Assembly: GCA_013696915.1 (NCBI GenBank)
Contig: JACCXR010000091.1
Span: forward strand, 1-23,511
From: Euzebyaceae bacterium
GTDB lineage: Bacteria > Actinomycetota > Nitriliruptoria > Euzebyales > Egibacteraceae
Length of the DNA: 23,511 nt
Direction of reading: 5' to 3'
Shown: positions 1 through 7,164 of the stretch, piece after piece
Numbering within the stretch: the stretch's first letter is position 1
Layout: each line of letters opens with the position of its first letter
The notes under the pieces: generated by a model
What the model was told of the DNA's origin: nothing
Database searches by the model: none
Seen by the model: the letters and a program-made list of their open reading frames with translations, nothing else
Made by a program: the position numbers and the translations under genes

Positions 1-38
1 GGGTGTCCCGGCGCCGCGCACGTGCGACAAAGGGTGTC

Positions 39-1028
39 ATGAGCAAGCCACAGCAGCGCACGCAGCGGCCCGCGACGGGCGATGGCGGCAGGGGGCGGGC
101 GGCCGACAAGCCGACCGAGATCCCCGCCAAGGGCTGGAAGGACGTGGCCTATCGCGTGAAGGAAGAGGTGAAAGAGGACAACGTCGGGTTGCTGGCCGCC
201 GGGGTCGCGTTCTTCGCGCTGCTGGCGCTGTTCCCGGCCCTCACCGCTGCCGTGTCGATCTACGGCCTCGTCGCGGATCCCCAGACGGTGCAGAGCCAGA
301 TCCAGAGCCTGACCGAGACCCTTCCCGCCGATGCCGCGAGCCTGATCGGCGGCCAGCTGGAGGCCGTCGCGTCCAGCGCCGGCGGGGCGCTGACCTTCGG
401 CTTCGTCACCAGCCTCCTCGCCGCGCTCTGGACCGCGTCGTCGGGGATGCAGGGCCTGATCAAGGGCGTCAATGCCGCGTACGACGAGCCGGACGGGCGC
501 AGCTTCGTCAAGCGCCGGGGGCTGGCGCTGCTGCTGACGATCGGCGGGATCATCTTCTTCGGCGTGGCGATCGCGGTCATCGCCGTCCTCCCGGCCCTGC
601 TCGACGGCCTGGGCCTCGGCCGCGTCGGCCAGGTGCTCATCCTCGTGCTCCGCTGGCCGCTCCTCGCCGCGCTCATCGCCGTCGCGCTCGCGGTCGTCTA
701 CCGCTACGCCCCGGACCGCGATGAGCCGCGGTGGGCATGGGTCAGCGCCGGCGCGGCCATAGCCACCGTGCTGTGGGTGGTCGGCTCGATCGCGTTCTCG
801 ATCTACGTGAACAACTTCGGCAGCTACAACGAGACCTACGGCGCCATCGGCGCGGTCATCATCCTCCTGCTGTGGCTGTTCCTGTCGTCGTTCGTCGTGC
901 TCGTCGGCGCGGAGGTCAACGCCGAGACCGAGCATCAGACGGCGCAGGACACCACCAAGGGCCCGCGCGAGCCGCTCGGACAGCGGGACGCGTACGCCGC
1001 AGACACGATCGGCGAGGCGAAGGACTGA
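39..1028 (+). CDS. YihY/BrkB-family inner membrane protein
   Basis: Integral membrane protein of about 329 aa in the YihY/virulence factor BrkB family, whose biochemical role is not settled. The family hallmark is the first hydrophobic segment near residues 50-75, which reads LLAAGVAFFALLALFPALTA. Further hydrophobic stretches follow (around residues 125-145, 165-195, 200-225, 235-260 and 275-295), consistent with about six membrane helices. The N-terminal 35 residues are charged and rich in Arg, Gly and Pro, and the C-terminal tail is hydrophilic. The frame is open to GTG at 3, but ATG 39 follows an AAAGGG ribosome site and makes the better start. The next genes downstream are on the opposite strand. 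Family call is firm; the function and the exact start are less so. Confidence 0.88.
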   Translation: MSKPQQRTQRPATGDGGRGRAADKPTEIPAKGWKDVAYRVKEEVKEDNVGLLAAGVAFFALLALFPALTAAVSIYGLVADPQTVQSQIQSLTETLPADAASLIGGQLEAVASSAGGALTFGFVTSLLAALWTASSGMQGLIKGVNAAYDEPDGRSFVKRRGLALLLTIGGIIFFGVAIAVIAVLPALLDGLGLGRVGQVLILVLRWPLLAALIAVALAVVYRYAPDRDEPRWAWVSAGAAIATVLWVVGSIAFSIYVNNFGSYNETYGAIGAVIILLLWLFLSSFVVLVGAEVNAETEHQTAQDTTKGPREPLGQRDAYAADTIGEAKD

Positions 1029-1059
1029 ACGGCCCGGCGCCCTTCCCGCCCGGCACCGG

Positions 1060-1518
1060 CTACGGCAGCGTCCCGCTGCCTTCCACGATCTCCTGTGTCA
1101 CGTCACGCAACCTTTCCGCCCGTTATTGCGCGTGCGGGAGCGGAACAGGGCGAACGCCTCGGTGACGTGACGCCGTTGAGCCCGGCGAGCTTGCCCTTCG
1201 CCTGCTCGATCACGACGCGGCTGGTCCCAGGCGGCGCCCCGCGGCGCGAACCGAGGGAACCACTCGACGCCGGCCCGCAGATCCGGCATCACGACCAGCT
1301 CGCCGGTCCGGTGGCATTCCAGCACCCCGCCCCGTCGATCGGCAGGAGGGCGGTGCAGTAGTCGCCCAGCCGGTGGAGAATCTCCGAGCCCTTCTGGCGG
1401 CTTCCGACGGCGTCGGCGAACTCCGGAAGGATCGCTGCGAGTGCCGCGTGTCGCCCGAGGGGCGCTGATCCTGGCGAGCGCAGCGAGACGCGAGCGCATC
1501 CGCCAGCCGGTCGGTCAT
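1060..1518 (-). pseudogene. Decayed GAF-ANTAR RNA-binding regulator
   Basis: Remnant of a GAF-ANTAR protein, a family of sensor-type transcription antiterminators common in actinobacteria. No single frame encodes it. Pieces in different minus-strand frames line up in the right order: a start MTDRLADAL at 1518; EFADAVGSRQKGSEILHRLG near 1425-1366 (GAF start); CHRTGELVVMPDLRAG from about 1316 (GAF core); RVVIEQAKGKLAGLNGV from about 1219; EAFALFRSRTRNNGR near 1160; and LRDVTQEIVEG near 1110 (ANTAR helices), ending at a stop at 1060. At least four frame changes are present, and parts of the GAF domain are missing. The start lies 9 nt after the stop of the DUF2382 gene, behind a GGGGCGGC stretch, so it was probably the third gene of that operon. 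Confidence 0.75.
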
Positions 1519-1527
1519 GCCGCCCCG

Positions 1528-2001
1528 TCAGCGCGTCGTGCCGGAGTCTTCGACCGTCACCGCATCGGCGATCTCGGGATCCACGTCGACCTCGACGTGC
1601 TCACGGCGCAGGTCGGCCTCGACGACGTGCTCCTCGGTGATCGTGCGCTTGCGGATCACGACGCGCTCCCGGACCACGAGCCGCTTCGACACCACGATCT
1701 GCTCTTCGAAGACCGGGATGGACACCGAGCCGTCGGGCAGCGTCTCGACCTCGCCGGAGTCGGTCTCCATGGGGCCGGTCCGCTCGACATCCGCGTGCTC
1801 GACACCGCGACCGACGACCTCTTCGACGCGCTCGTGCTCGACGGTCTTCTTCGCGCGCACCGCGCCGGCCTCGCGGGCCACCCGATCGACGCGGAGCTCC
1901 TCCTCGGAGCGCACCACCTCGCTGCGCTCGGGTGGCTCGGGCAGGGACGGGGGGGAGGAGGAGGAGGAGGAAGGGTCTTGAGATTGGTCTTGGGGCGTCA
2001 T
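1528..2001 (-). CDS. DUF2382 (YsnF/AvaK-type) stress-associated protein
   Basis: Hydrophilic protein of about 157 aa, almost entirely one DUF2382 domain. This is the conserved domain of Bacillus YsnF and cyanobacterial AvaK; its biochemical function is unknown, and YsnF is known as a general stress protein. Visible features are the opening RSEEELRVDR, then alternating acidic and basic beta-like repeats such as FEEQIVVSKRLVVRERVVIR and EEHVVEADLRREHVEVDVD. The N-terminus has a Ser/Pro-rich low-complexity stretch. The frame is open further upstream, but ATG 2001 is preceded by GGAGGTG at a 5-base spacing and overlaps the stop of the upstream membrane-protein gene (ATGA), so the two are translationally coupled. 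A second DUF2382 protein is encoded divergently at 2869. Confidence 0.85.
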   Translation of the reverse strand: MTPQDQSQDPSSSSSSPPSLPEPPERSEVVRSEEELRVDRVAREAGAVRAKKTVEHERVEEVVGRGVEHADVERTGPMETDSGEVETLPDGSVSIPVFEEQIVVSKRLVVRERVVIRKRTITEEHVVEADLRREHVEVDVDPEIADAVTVEDSGTTR

Positions 2002-2678
2002 CGGGCACCTCCGCGCGAGCGGTCGGCCGCCATGAGGCCCCCGTCGCGGGTGTTGGCGATCAGGGCATCGACGCGACGGTGATACCGCTCTCCCGCCTTG
2101 CCGCCGAACCAGCCGGCGACGAGCATGGCCACGAGCGCGACCAGGCCGCTCGCCAACGCCGCCGGCGTCAGGGCGTCGGCGGAGAACCACTGCGGGAGGG
2201 CCGCCCCACGGAAGACGTCGTAGCGCTCGCCGAACACGGCGCCCAACGCGCTGAGCGCGGCAGCCAGGACGAAGAACCACAGTGCCGTCGTCAGCCCGTT
2301 GCGGCCGCCGTCGTAGCGGGCCATGCGGCCCGCGACCCACCCGCCTGCCAGGAACGCCAGCACCAGGACGACCAGCCCCGCCACCAGCCCCGCAGCCGAG
2401 ACATCCTCGGTCGCACCACGCAGGCCGAGCTGGTAGGAGAAGGTCCCGGCGGCCGCCACCAGGCCGCTGAGGAGGACGGTCAGTCCGAGGGCGGTCAGCA
2501 TGCCGGCCAGCGTGGCGGGGACGTCCAGTCCGCCGAACCTGCGCTGCGCCTCTCGCACGCCGACGTCGCGCTCACCCCGGACCCGCACCCCCTCGCCGCG
2601 AACGGAAACAGCCGGGTCGCCAGGGTCAGGGGCAACGCCGGAGCTGGGGCGATCGGCGCCGGGGACTCGGTCGTTCAA
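1998..2678 (-). CDS. Four-helix membrane protein upstream of DUF2382 gene
   Basis: Protein of about 226 aa, not assigned to a named family with confidence. A hydrophilic, Arg/Gly-rich N-terminal 45 residues precede four predicted membrane segments (around residues 53-78, 93-118, 130-150 and 175-193). Glycine motifs such as AGGWVAGRMARYDGG follow the second segment, and the C-terminal tail begins GGKAGERYHRRVDAL. The architecture resembles small YrzE/TIGR04086-like membrane proteins. It is the first gene of a leftward operon and overlaps the DUF2382 gene by 4 bases. The start is taken as TTG 2678, with GGAAGG about 10 bases upstream; a later start is possible because the first 40 residues are low in information. 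A stress-type promoter box lies about 38 bases upstream. Confidence 0.75.
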   Translation of the reverse strand: MNDRVPGADRPSSGVAPDPGDPAVSVRGEGVRVRGERDVGVREAQRRFGGLDVPATLAGMLTALGLTVLLSGLVAAAGTFSYQLGLRGATEDVSAAGLVAGLVVLVLAFLAGGWVAGRMARYDGGRNGLTTALWFFVLAAALSALGAVFGERYDVFRGAALPQWFSADALTPAALASGLVALVAMLVAGWFGGKAGERYHRRVDALIANTRDGGLMAADRSRGGAR

Positions 2679-2715
2679 AGGTCAGGCCTTCCGTGTGGGC
2701 TCGCGGGCGCTCCCG

Positions 2716-2741
2716 ATACCCGGCGGCGCGCGCAGGGAAAC
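2716..2741 (-). promoter_or_regulatory. Putative general-stress sigma factor (SigB/SigF-type) promoter
   Basis: Read on the minus strand, GTTT (2741-2738), exactly 16 bases, then GGGTAT (2721-2716). This matches the actinobacterial SigF/SigB consensus GTTT-N15-17-GGGTAY. Transcription would start near 2709, about 30 bases before the TTG start at 2678, and would express the membrane protein/DUF2382 operon. That fits the known stress control of YsnF-like proteins. Seen by motif only. Confidence 0.6.
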
Positions 2742-2868
2742 GGCGGGTCGGGGTCCGCTCGTGCCGGGCCGACGGCGGGGCGGCTCCTGGCGCCCGGGCG
2801 GGTTTGTCGGCCGCTCCGGCGGGGCACGTCGAGGACTACCCCAGACCCCCGACCTACAGGAGTTCCTC

Positions 2869-3735
2869 ATGCTGGACATGGAAACCGCGCGCAGAGCGCA
2901 AGGCATGAACGTCGTCGATCTCTCCGGCGACAAGATCGGCTCGGTCGACACCATCTACGTCGACGACGAGACCGAGCAGCCGGAGTTCGCGCTCGTCAAC
3001 ACTGGTCTTTTCGGGACCTCGTCGTCCTTCGTGCCGCTGGCCGAGGCCGACGTCGAGGGTGATGCGCTGCGCGTGCCGTACGAGAAGGCCAAGGTCAAGG
3101 ATGCCCCGCGGCTGGACCCCGAGGGCCACCTCGACCCGAGCCAGGAGGCGGAGCTCTACCGCTACTACGGGCTGAGCGGCTACGACCAGGGCCGGACCGG
3201 TCACGACGAGGGCCGGACCGGTTACGACGAGGGCCAGACCCGGGAGACGGGCACGGCCGGTGACGCCGAGGGCGAGGGCACAACCGGGCGCGCGGACTAC
3301 GACCGCGACGAGGGCACGGTGGGTCGTGACACGAGCGGTCCCACGACCGACGACGCCATGACGCTGTCGGAGGAGGAGCTCCGCGTCGGGAAGAGCCGCC
3401 GTGAGACCGGCAAGGCCCGCCTCCGCAAGTTCATCGTGAGTGAGAAGGTGACCGAGACGGTCCCCGTCGAGCGTGAGACCGTGCACATCGAGCGCGAGCC
3501 GATCACCGACGCCAACGCCGGCCAGGCGATGTCGGGTTCGGAGCTCTCCGAGGAGGAGCACGAGGTCACCCTCATGGAGGAGGATGTCGTGGTCGACAAG
3601 CAGGCCGTCCCCAAGGAGCGCATCCGCCTCGACAAGGACGTGGTCACCGAGCAGGAGACGGTTTCCGCGGACGTGCGCCGCGAAGAGGTCGAGATCGAGG
3701 GCGCCGACACCGACATCGACCGCGATCGCCGCTAG
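2869..3735 (+). CDS. PRC-barrel and DUF2382 domain protein
   Basis: Acidic protein of about 288 aa. Residues 1-80 form a PRC-barrel domain (VVDLSGDKIGSVDTIYVDD, then FVPLAEADVEGDALRVPYEK). Residues 100-165 are a Gly/Asp/Thr-rich linker with three 7-residue repeats, (Y/H)D(Q/E)GRTG-like. Residues 165-280 are a DUF2382 domain opening LSEEELRVGKSRRETGKARL. The combination is common in actinobacteria and is linked to stress survival, but no molecular activity is established. The frame is open from 2500; ATG 2869 is chosen because AGGAG ends 6 bases before it and the PRC domain begins there. It is transcribed divergently from the other DUF2382 operon. No signal peptide or membrane segment is visible, so it is probably cytoplasmic. 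Confidence 0.88.
   Translation: MLDMETARRAQGMNVVDLSGDKIGSVDTIYVDDETEQPEFALVNTGLFGTSSSFVPLAEADVEGDALRVPYEKAKVKDAPRLDPEGHLDPSQEAELYRYYGLSGYDQGRTGHDEGRTGYDEGQTRETGTAGDAEGEGTTGRADYDRDEGTVGRDTSGPTTDDAMTLSEEELRVGKSRRETGKARLRKFIVSEKVTETVPVERETVHIEREPITDANAGQAMSGSELSEEEHEVTLMEEDVVVDKQAVPKERIRLDKDVVTEQETVSADVRREEVEIEGADTDIDRDRR
3178..3240 (+). repeat. Three 21-bp in-frame tandem repeats
   Basis: Three consecutive 21-bp units (3178-3198, 3199-3219, 3220-3240) with few differences. They encode GYDQGRT, GHDEGRT and GYDEGQT in the linker of the PRC-barrel/DUF2382 protein. Copy number may vary between strains. Confidence 0.9.
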
Positions 3736-4124
3736 GAGTTCCGGTCGACCGCGGGAGGGGGCGGCAACGCCGGCCCCCTCGCGCGTCCCGCCCAGGCACG
3801 GCCCGGACGGCTGCGGTCCGAGCCGATCGTGGACGAGAGCGCGGGCATCGCCCGACCGCTCCGCAGGTCCCCCGGGTTTCCGGGGCTGCGCGGGCACAAT
3901 GGCCGCGGCCTCCTCCACGAGTGAGTCGCCCCGCCCCCGGTGCAACCCACTGGGGCAATGGTGCAGTGTGAACAGCTCCAAACCAAGAGCGATTTCGGGT
4001 GATTTCTTCCTGGCCCCATCGGGTCATGCCGGACTAGCGCCAGTCGGCCAGGTTGATGGATGCCGTAGACTCGCGGGGTTCGCCTGGTGTGACGCGATCG
4101 TAGATCACGGAGGAACCGCTGAGG
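3736..4124. other. Intergenic region with two hairpins
   Basis: 389 bases with no convincing gene. It holds the terminator-like hairpin at 3755-3780; a second hairpin at 3862-3890 (CCCCGG/CCGGGG around GTTT, extended by CGCAG/CTGCG after a 3-base bulge); a GGTGCA direct repeat (3939-3944, 3960-3965); and GATTTC twice at 3991-4006. A TAGACT at 4066-4071 could be a -10 box for the gene at 4125, but no matching -35 is evident. Confidence 0.5.
3755..3780 (+). terminator. Terminator-like hairpin after DUF2382 gene
   Basis: An 11-bp GC stem with one bulged G (3772) and the 3-base loop AAC, 20 bases after the stop codon. There is no T-run, so it would be an I-shaped (hairpin only) terminator as often seen in high-GC actinobacteria. 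Confidence 0.5.
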
Positions 4125-4442
4125 ATGTCCAAGCGTCTGTTCGGCGTCGTGCTGCTGACCTCTTTGCTGCTGGGCGCGCTCGGTCCCGCGGCGGCGTGGG
4201 CGGTCGAGGAAGGCGAAGGACCCGCCGAGGGCGCGGAGCTGCCGAGTCTGGACGAACTCGGATCCGGGACCGACACGGCGCGCGAGTTCTTTCCGGAGGC
4301 ATACGAGGAGCCTTCGCCGTTCCAGTGGATCTACCTGCCGCTCGTGATCGTGGGGCTGCTCGTGGCGCTGGTGGTGCTCGGGATGTACCTGCTCTGGCAG
4401 CCGCGCTTCGCCCGGGAGCGCACCACCAGACGCCGCCGCTGA
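4125..4442 (+). CDS. Small exported or membrane-anchored protein, function unknown
   Basis: Protein of 105 aa, not recognised. Residues 1-26 look like a signal peptide (MSKRLFGVVLLTSLLLGALG, then an AAAWA cleavage-like site). An acidic segment follows (residues 27-62), then a strong membrane helix (about 67-90, WIYLPLVIVGLLVALVVLGM) and a short basic tail RERTTRRRR. The expected topology is an acidic domain outside the cytoplasm and the basic tail inside. ATG 4125 follows GGAGG about 10 bases upstream and GAGG immediately upstream. The gene sits 58 bases before the zinc metalloprotease gene in the same direction, so the two may be cotranscribed. High-GC base use matches its neighbours, and the clear signal peptide and helix support a real gene. 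Confidence 0.75.
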   Translation: MSKRLFGVVLLTSLLLGALGPAAAWAVEEGEGPAEGAELPSLDELGSGTDTAREFFPEAYEEPSPFQWIYLPLVIVGLLVALVVLGMYLLWQPRFARERTTRRRR

Positions 4443-4500
4443 CGACCCGCCGTCAGCATGAAGGCCCGCCGTGAGCCGCGGGCAGAATCCAGGGGGACCT

Positions 4501-5595
4501 GTGTCGATCGTGCCGTACCACCGGGAACCGCTGGCCGACTGGAAGCTGGCCGCCCGGGTCGGGTGGACCATCGCCTCGGCCAGCTCCCCGTCGGCGACGG
4601 CGGCCGAGGTCGCAGCCCTGCGTCGCGACCTCGACGCGACCGTCCGGCATGCCGACGAGCTCGCGAGGGCCGCGACCGGGCTCGGTGCCGGTCTGCCGCC
4701 CGCGACCTGCCGGGTGGTCGGCCGCCGGGCCTGGATCGAGTCGAACATCGCGAGCCTCGCGATGCTGACCGACCCGCTCGCCGAGAAGCTCATGAGCAGG
4801 AGCAACGTGCCGCGCGGCCTTGCGCGCAAGGGGCTTGCGCTGCAGCTGGGGGTCGTGTTCGGCTACCTGGCCACCAAGGTCCTCGGCCAGTACGAGGTGT
4901 TTCTGCCGGGTGACGAGATCCCGGGGCGTCTCACCCTCGTGGGTCCGAACCTGCTCGAGGTCGAACGCACGCTTCTGCCGGAAACCGGCGTCTCGCCCGG
5001 CGAGTTCAGGCTGGGGGTGTCCCTGCACGAGATCGCGCACCGGCTCCAGTTCGAGGCGGTGCCGTGGCTGCGCCCGCACCTGCGGGGACTGCTCGACACC
5101 TACCTCGCCGAGACGCGGCTGGACCCGGAGCGGATCCGCGAGGCCATGGGTCGGCTCGGGGAGCTGGTCCGCGACCCGAGCCGCCTGACCGATCCGCAGC
5201 GACTGATCGAGATCGTCCTGACGCCGGTGCAGGCGGACCTGATCCGCAGGGCGCAGGCCCTCATGTCGCTGTTGGAGGGACACGGCAACGTCGTCATGGA
5301 CTGGGGGGCGGAGGTCGCCGCCGCCCAGGGCCGGGTGACGATCGACCCCACGCGGGTCAGAACGGTCCTCAACCGGCGGCGGTCGGGGGCTGCCGACCAG
5401 GCCCTGCGCAAGGCGCTCGGGCTGGCGATGAAGGCGGAGCAGTACCGGGTCGGGGAACGCTTCATCCTCGACGTGGCCGAGCGCCACGGACGCGACGTCT
5501 TCAACCGGGTCTGGGACGCTCCGGACCTGGTGCCCACGAGTGACGAGCTCGAGCACCCGGACCAGTGGGCGGCGAGAGTCACCGCGGCGGCGTAG
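4501..5595 (+). CDS. Zinc-dependent metalloprotease, DUF2342 family
   Basis: Protein of about 364 aa in the DUF2342 family of putative zinc hydrolases (TIGR03624-type), found next to tilS, hpt and ftsH in many actinobacteria; the substrate is unknown. The zincin motif HEIAH is at residues 176-180, inside SLHEIAHRLQFEAVPWL. Upstream is the family signature region FGYLATKVLGQYEVFLPG with PNLLEVERTLLP. The second half is helical and ends near the family's WD-PDLVPTSDELEHP motif. The frame is open to GTG 4471, but GTG 4501 has AGGGGG 5 bases upstream and begins at the conserved N-terminus SIVPYHREPLADW, so it is preferred. The 3' end overlaps tilS by 31 bases. It has no signal peptide, so it is probably cytoplasmic. 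Confidence 0.88.
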   Translation: MSIVPYHREPLADWKLAARVGWTIASASSPSATAAEVAALRRDLDATVRHADELARAATGLGAGLPPATCRVVGRRAWIESNIASLAMLTDPLAEKLMSRSNVPRGLARKGLALQLGVVFGYLATKVLGQYEVFLPGDEIPGRLTLVGPNLLEVERTLLPETGVSPGEFRLGVSLHEIAHRLQFEAVPWLRPHLRGLLDTYLAETRLDPERIREAMGRLGELVRDPSRLTDPQRLIEIVLTPVQADLIRRAQALMSLLEGHGNVVMDWGAEVAAAQGRVTIDPTRVRTVLNRRRSGAADQALRKALGLAMKAEQYRVGERFILDVAERHGRDVFNRVWDAPDLVPTSDELEHPDQWAARVTAAA

Positions 5596-6971
5596 CGGAG
5601 CCGGACCGCTCCGCCGTTGAGGCGGTGCGGGCGGTCCTCGACGCCCGCGTGCCCGCGCAGGCCCGTGTCGTCGTCGCGGTGTCCGGCGGGCCGGACTCCA
5701 CGGCGCTGCTCGCGTTGACCGCGGCGGCCCGTCCCGATCTCCTGCTGGTGGTCGCGCATGTACGCCACGGCCTCAGGAACGACGCCGCCGACGCGCGCGT
5801 GGCGCGCGACCACGCCACGCGGCTGGGGCTGCCGCTCGCCCAGCGTGACGTGACGGTGGACCGCAACGCCGCGGAGGGCCCGGAGGCCGCTGCGCGGGCA
5901 GCGCGCTACGAAGCCCTCGTCGACGTCGCGGCCGGCGCCGGCGCCGGCTGGGTGCTGTTCGGCCACACCGCGGACGACCAGGCCGAGACGGTGCTGCTCA
6001 ACCTCGCCCGCGGAAGCGGCGTCCGCGGTCTCGCCGGCATGGCCGTCGAGCGGCGGCAGGGCCCCGTGCGGGTCGTCCGCCCGCTGCTCGGCCTCCGGCG
6101 CGCGGCGGTCCGGCTCATCCCCGCGCGGGGCGGGCTGCCGGTCGCGGTCGACCCGACCAACGTCGATCCGGACCAGCGGCGGGCACGCGTGCGCGCCGAG
6201 GTGCTGCCGGCGCTCGGCAGGCTGTCGGGCGGCGCCGGCCGGGCGGAGGGACACGGCGACCCGGTCCCGGCGCTCACCCGCCTCGCGCGGCTCGCCCGGG
6301 ACGACGCCGAGGCGCTGGACGAGATCGCGGAGCGGTCGGCGCGGCGCCTCCTCGTCCGGTGGGGACCGGCGCGGGCGCTGGCCCTCGCCCCGCTCGCGCA
6401 GCTCCCGCGCGCCGTGGCCGGGCGGGTTGTCCGCGTGATGCTGGCCGAGGTCCGGGGTCGCGGCGACGGCATGTCCGCCGAGTCGGTGTGGGCGGTCCTC
6501 GGCCTGCGGGCCGGCGGGGCGCTGCACGTTCACGGCGGCGTCTGGGTGACGAGCGGGGGCGGTTGGCTCGCCGCCCTTCCGGCCGGGGAGGCCGAGCTGG
6601 TGGAGCGGCCGCTGCGACTGCCTGGTCGGACCCCGCTGCCGGAGCTCGCCGGGGCCGTGCTGGCGGGAGGCGCCGAGGCAGGGCGGGGTCCCGACGCGGT
6701 CCTGCCGTTCGGCGGGCGGGTCCCCCTCCCCGGCCGGGTGCCGGCGGGCGCCGACCTCGTCGTGCGCGCCCGGCGGGCCGGGGATCGCCTGCCGTCGGCC
6801 GGCGGGTGGACCTCGGTGGCCGATCTGCTCGCGAGATCCGGCGTCCCCCGCGCCGTGAGGGGGCTGGTGCCGGTCGTCGCCCGGCCCGACGGCGACGTGT
6901 GCTGGGTGGCTGGGGTCGGGTCGGCCGCCGGGTCCGCTGACGCGGTGCCGGTGCGGCTGACTCGTGGTTAG
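5565..6971 (+). CDS. tilS: tRNA(Ile)-lysidine synthase
   Basis: ATP-dependent enzyme that converts the wobble cytidine of the CAU-anticodon tRNA-Ile to lysidine, so that it reads AUA and is charged with isoleucine. The PP-loop SGGPDS is at residues 40-45, followed by the HVRHGLRNDAADA motif, and GHTADDQAETVLLNLARGSG, which lines the active site. The C-terminal TilS domain is visible (RRAGDRLPSAGGWTSVADLL, then SGVPRAVRGLVPVVARPDGD). At 468 aa it is the long form with that domain. Start choice is uncertain: GTG 5565 overlaps the metalloprotease gene by 31 bases, and GTG 5622 is an alternative. The coupling suggests cotranscription with the upstream gene. A large hairpin follows the stop. Confidence 0.92.
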   Translation: MGGESHRGGVAEPDRSAVEAVRAVLDARVPAQARVVVAVSGGPDSTALLALTAAARPDLLLVVAHVRHGLRNDAADARVARDHATRLGLPLAQRDVTVDRNAAEGPEAAARAARYEALVDVAAGAGAGWVLFGHTADDQAETVLLNLARGSGVRGLAGMAVERRQGPVRVVRPLLGLRRAAVRLIPARGGLPVAVDPTNVDPDQRRARVRAEVLPALGRLSGGAGRAEGHGDPVPALTRLARLARDDAEALDEIAERSARRLLVRWGPARALALAPLAQLPRAVAGRVVRVMLAEVRGRGDGMSAESVWAVLGLRAGGALHVHGGVWVTSGGGWLAALPAGEAELVERPLRLPGRTPLPELAGAVLAGGAEAGRGPDAVLPFGGRVPLPGRVPAGADLVVRARRAGDRLPSAGGWTSVADLLARSGVPRAVRGLVPVVARPDGDVCWVAGVGSAAGSADAVPVRLTRG

Positions 6972-6972
6972 A

Positions 6973-7016
6973 CCTGGTTAGGCCCAGGGCCGCAAACTGC
7001 GGGGCCGCAAACCAGG
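6973..7016 (+). terminator. Nested hairpins after tilS
   Basis: An outer stem CCTGGTT (6973-6979) pairs with AACCAGG (7010-7016) and is extended by GGCCC/GGGCC. Inside lies a perfect CCGCA-AAC-TGCGG hairpin (6990-7002). The 11-base direct repeat GGGCCGCAAAC (6987-6997, 7002-7012) is part of it. It starts 2 bases after the stop and has no T-run. A terminator is the simplest reading. Confidence 0.45.
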
Positions 7017-7034
7017 CCCCCCGGTCCGACGTTC

Positions 7035-7068
7035 GAAGGCTAGACGCAGCAGTTGGCGTCTACCCTTC
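7035..7068. repeat. 13-base inverted repeat upstream of hpt
   Basis: GAAGGCTAGACGC (7035-7047) and GCGTCTACCCTTC (7056-7068) are inverted with a single mismatch around an 8-base loop. A related sequence, TTGAAGGCCAGGCGTT, occurs at 7136-7151 just before the hpt start. It could be a protein-binding site or a hairpin; which one is not shown by the sequence. Confidence 0.55.
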
Positions 7069-7150
7069 AACGGTGGGCGCGGGACGAGTCCGGCGCCGCC
7101 GCTGTCGGCTCCCATTCGGGCTTCGCGTCCGGCCCTTGAAGGCCAGGCGT

Positions 7151-7156
7151 TAGTCT
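7151..7156 (+). promoter_or_regulatory. Putative -10 box of hpt, leaderless
   Basis: TAGTCT, then 8 bases, then the ATG of hpt. There is no ribosome site in the GC-only spacer, so the transcript probably begins at or within 2 bases of the start codon. No clear -35 box is seen. Confidence 0.5.
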
Positions 7157-7164
7157 GCGCGGCC

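Noticed and set aside
2854..3981. Minus-strand open frame opposite the PRC-barrel/DUF2382 gene
   Set aside because: Mirror of the repetitive acidic coding sequence; composition Leu/Val/Asp/Gly/His-rich without structure.
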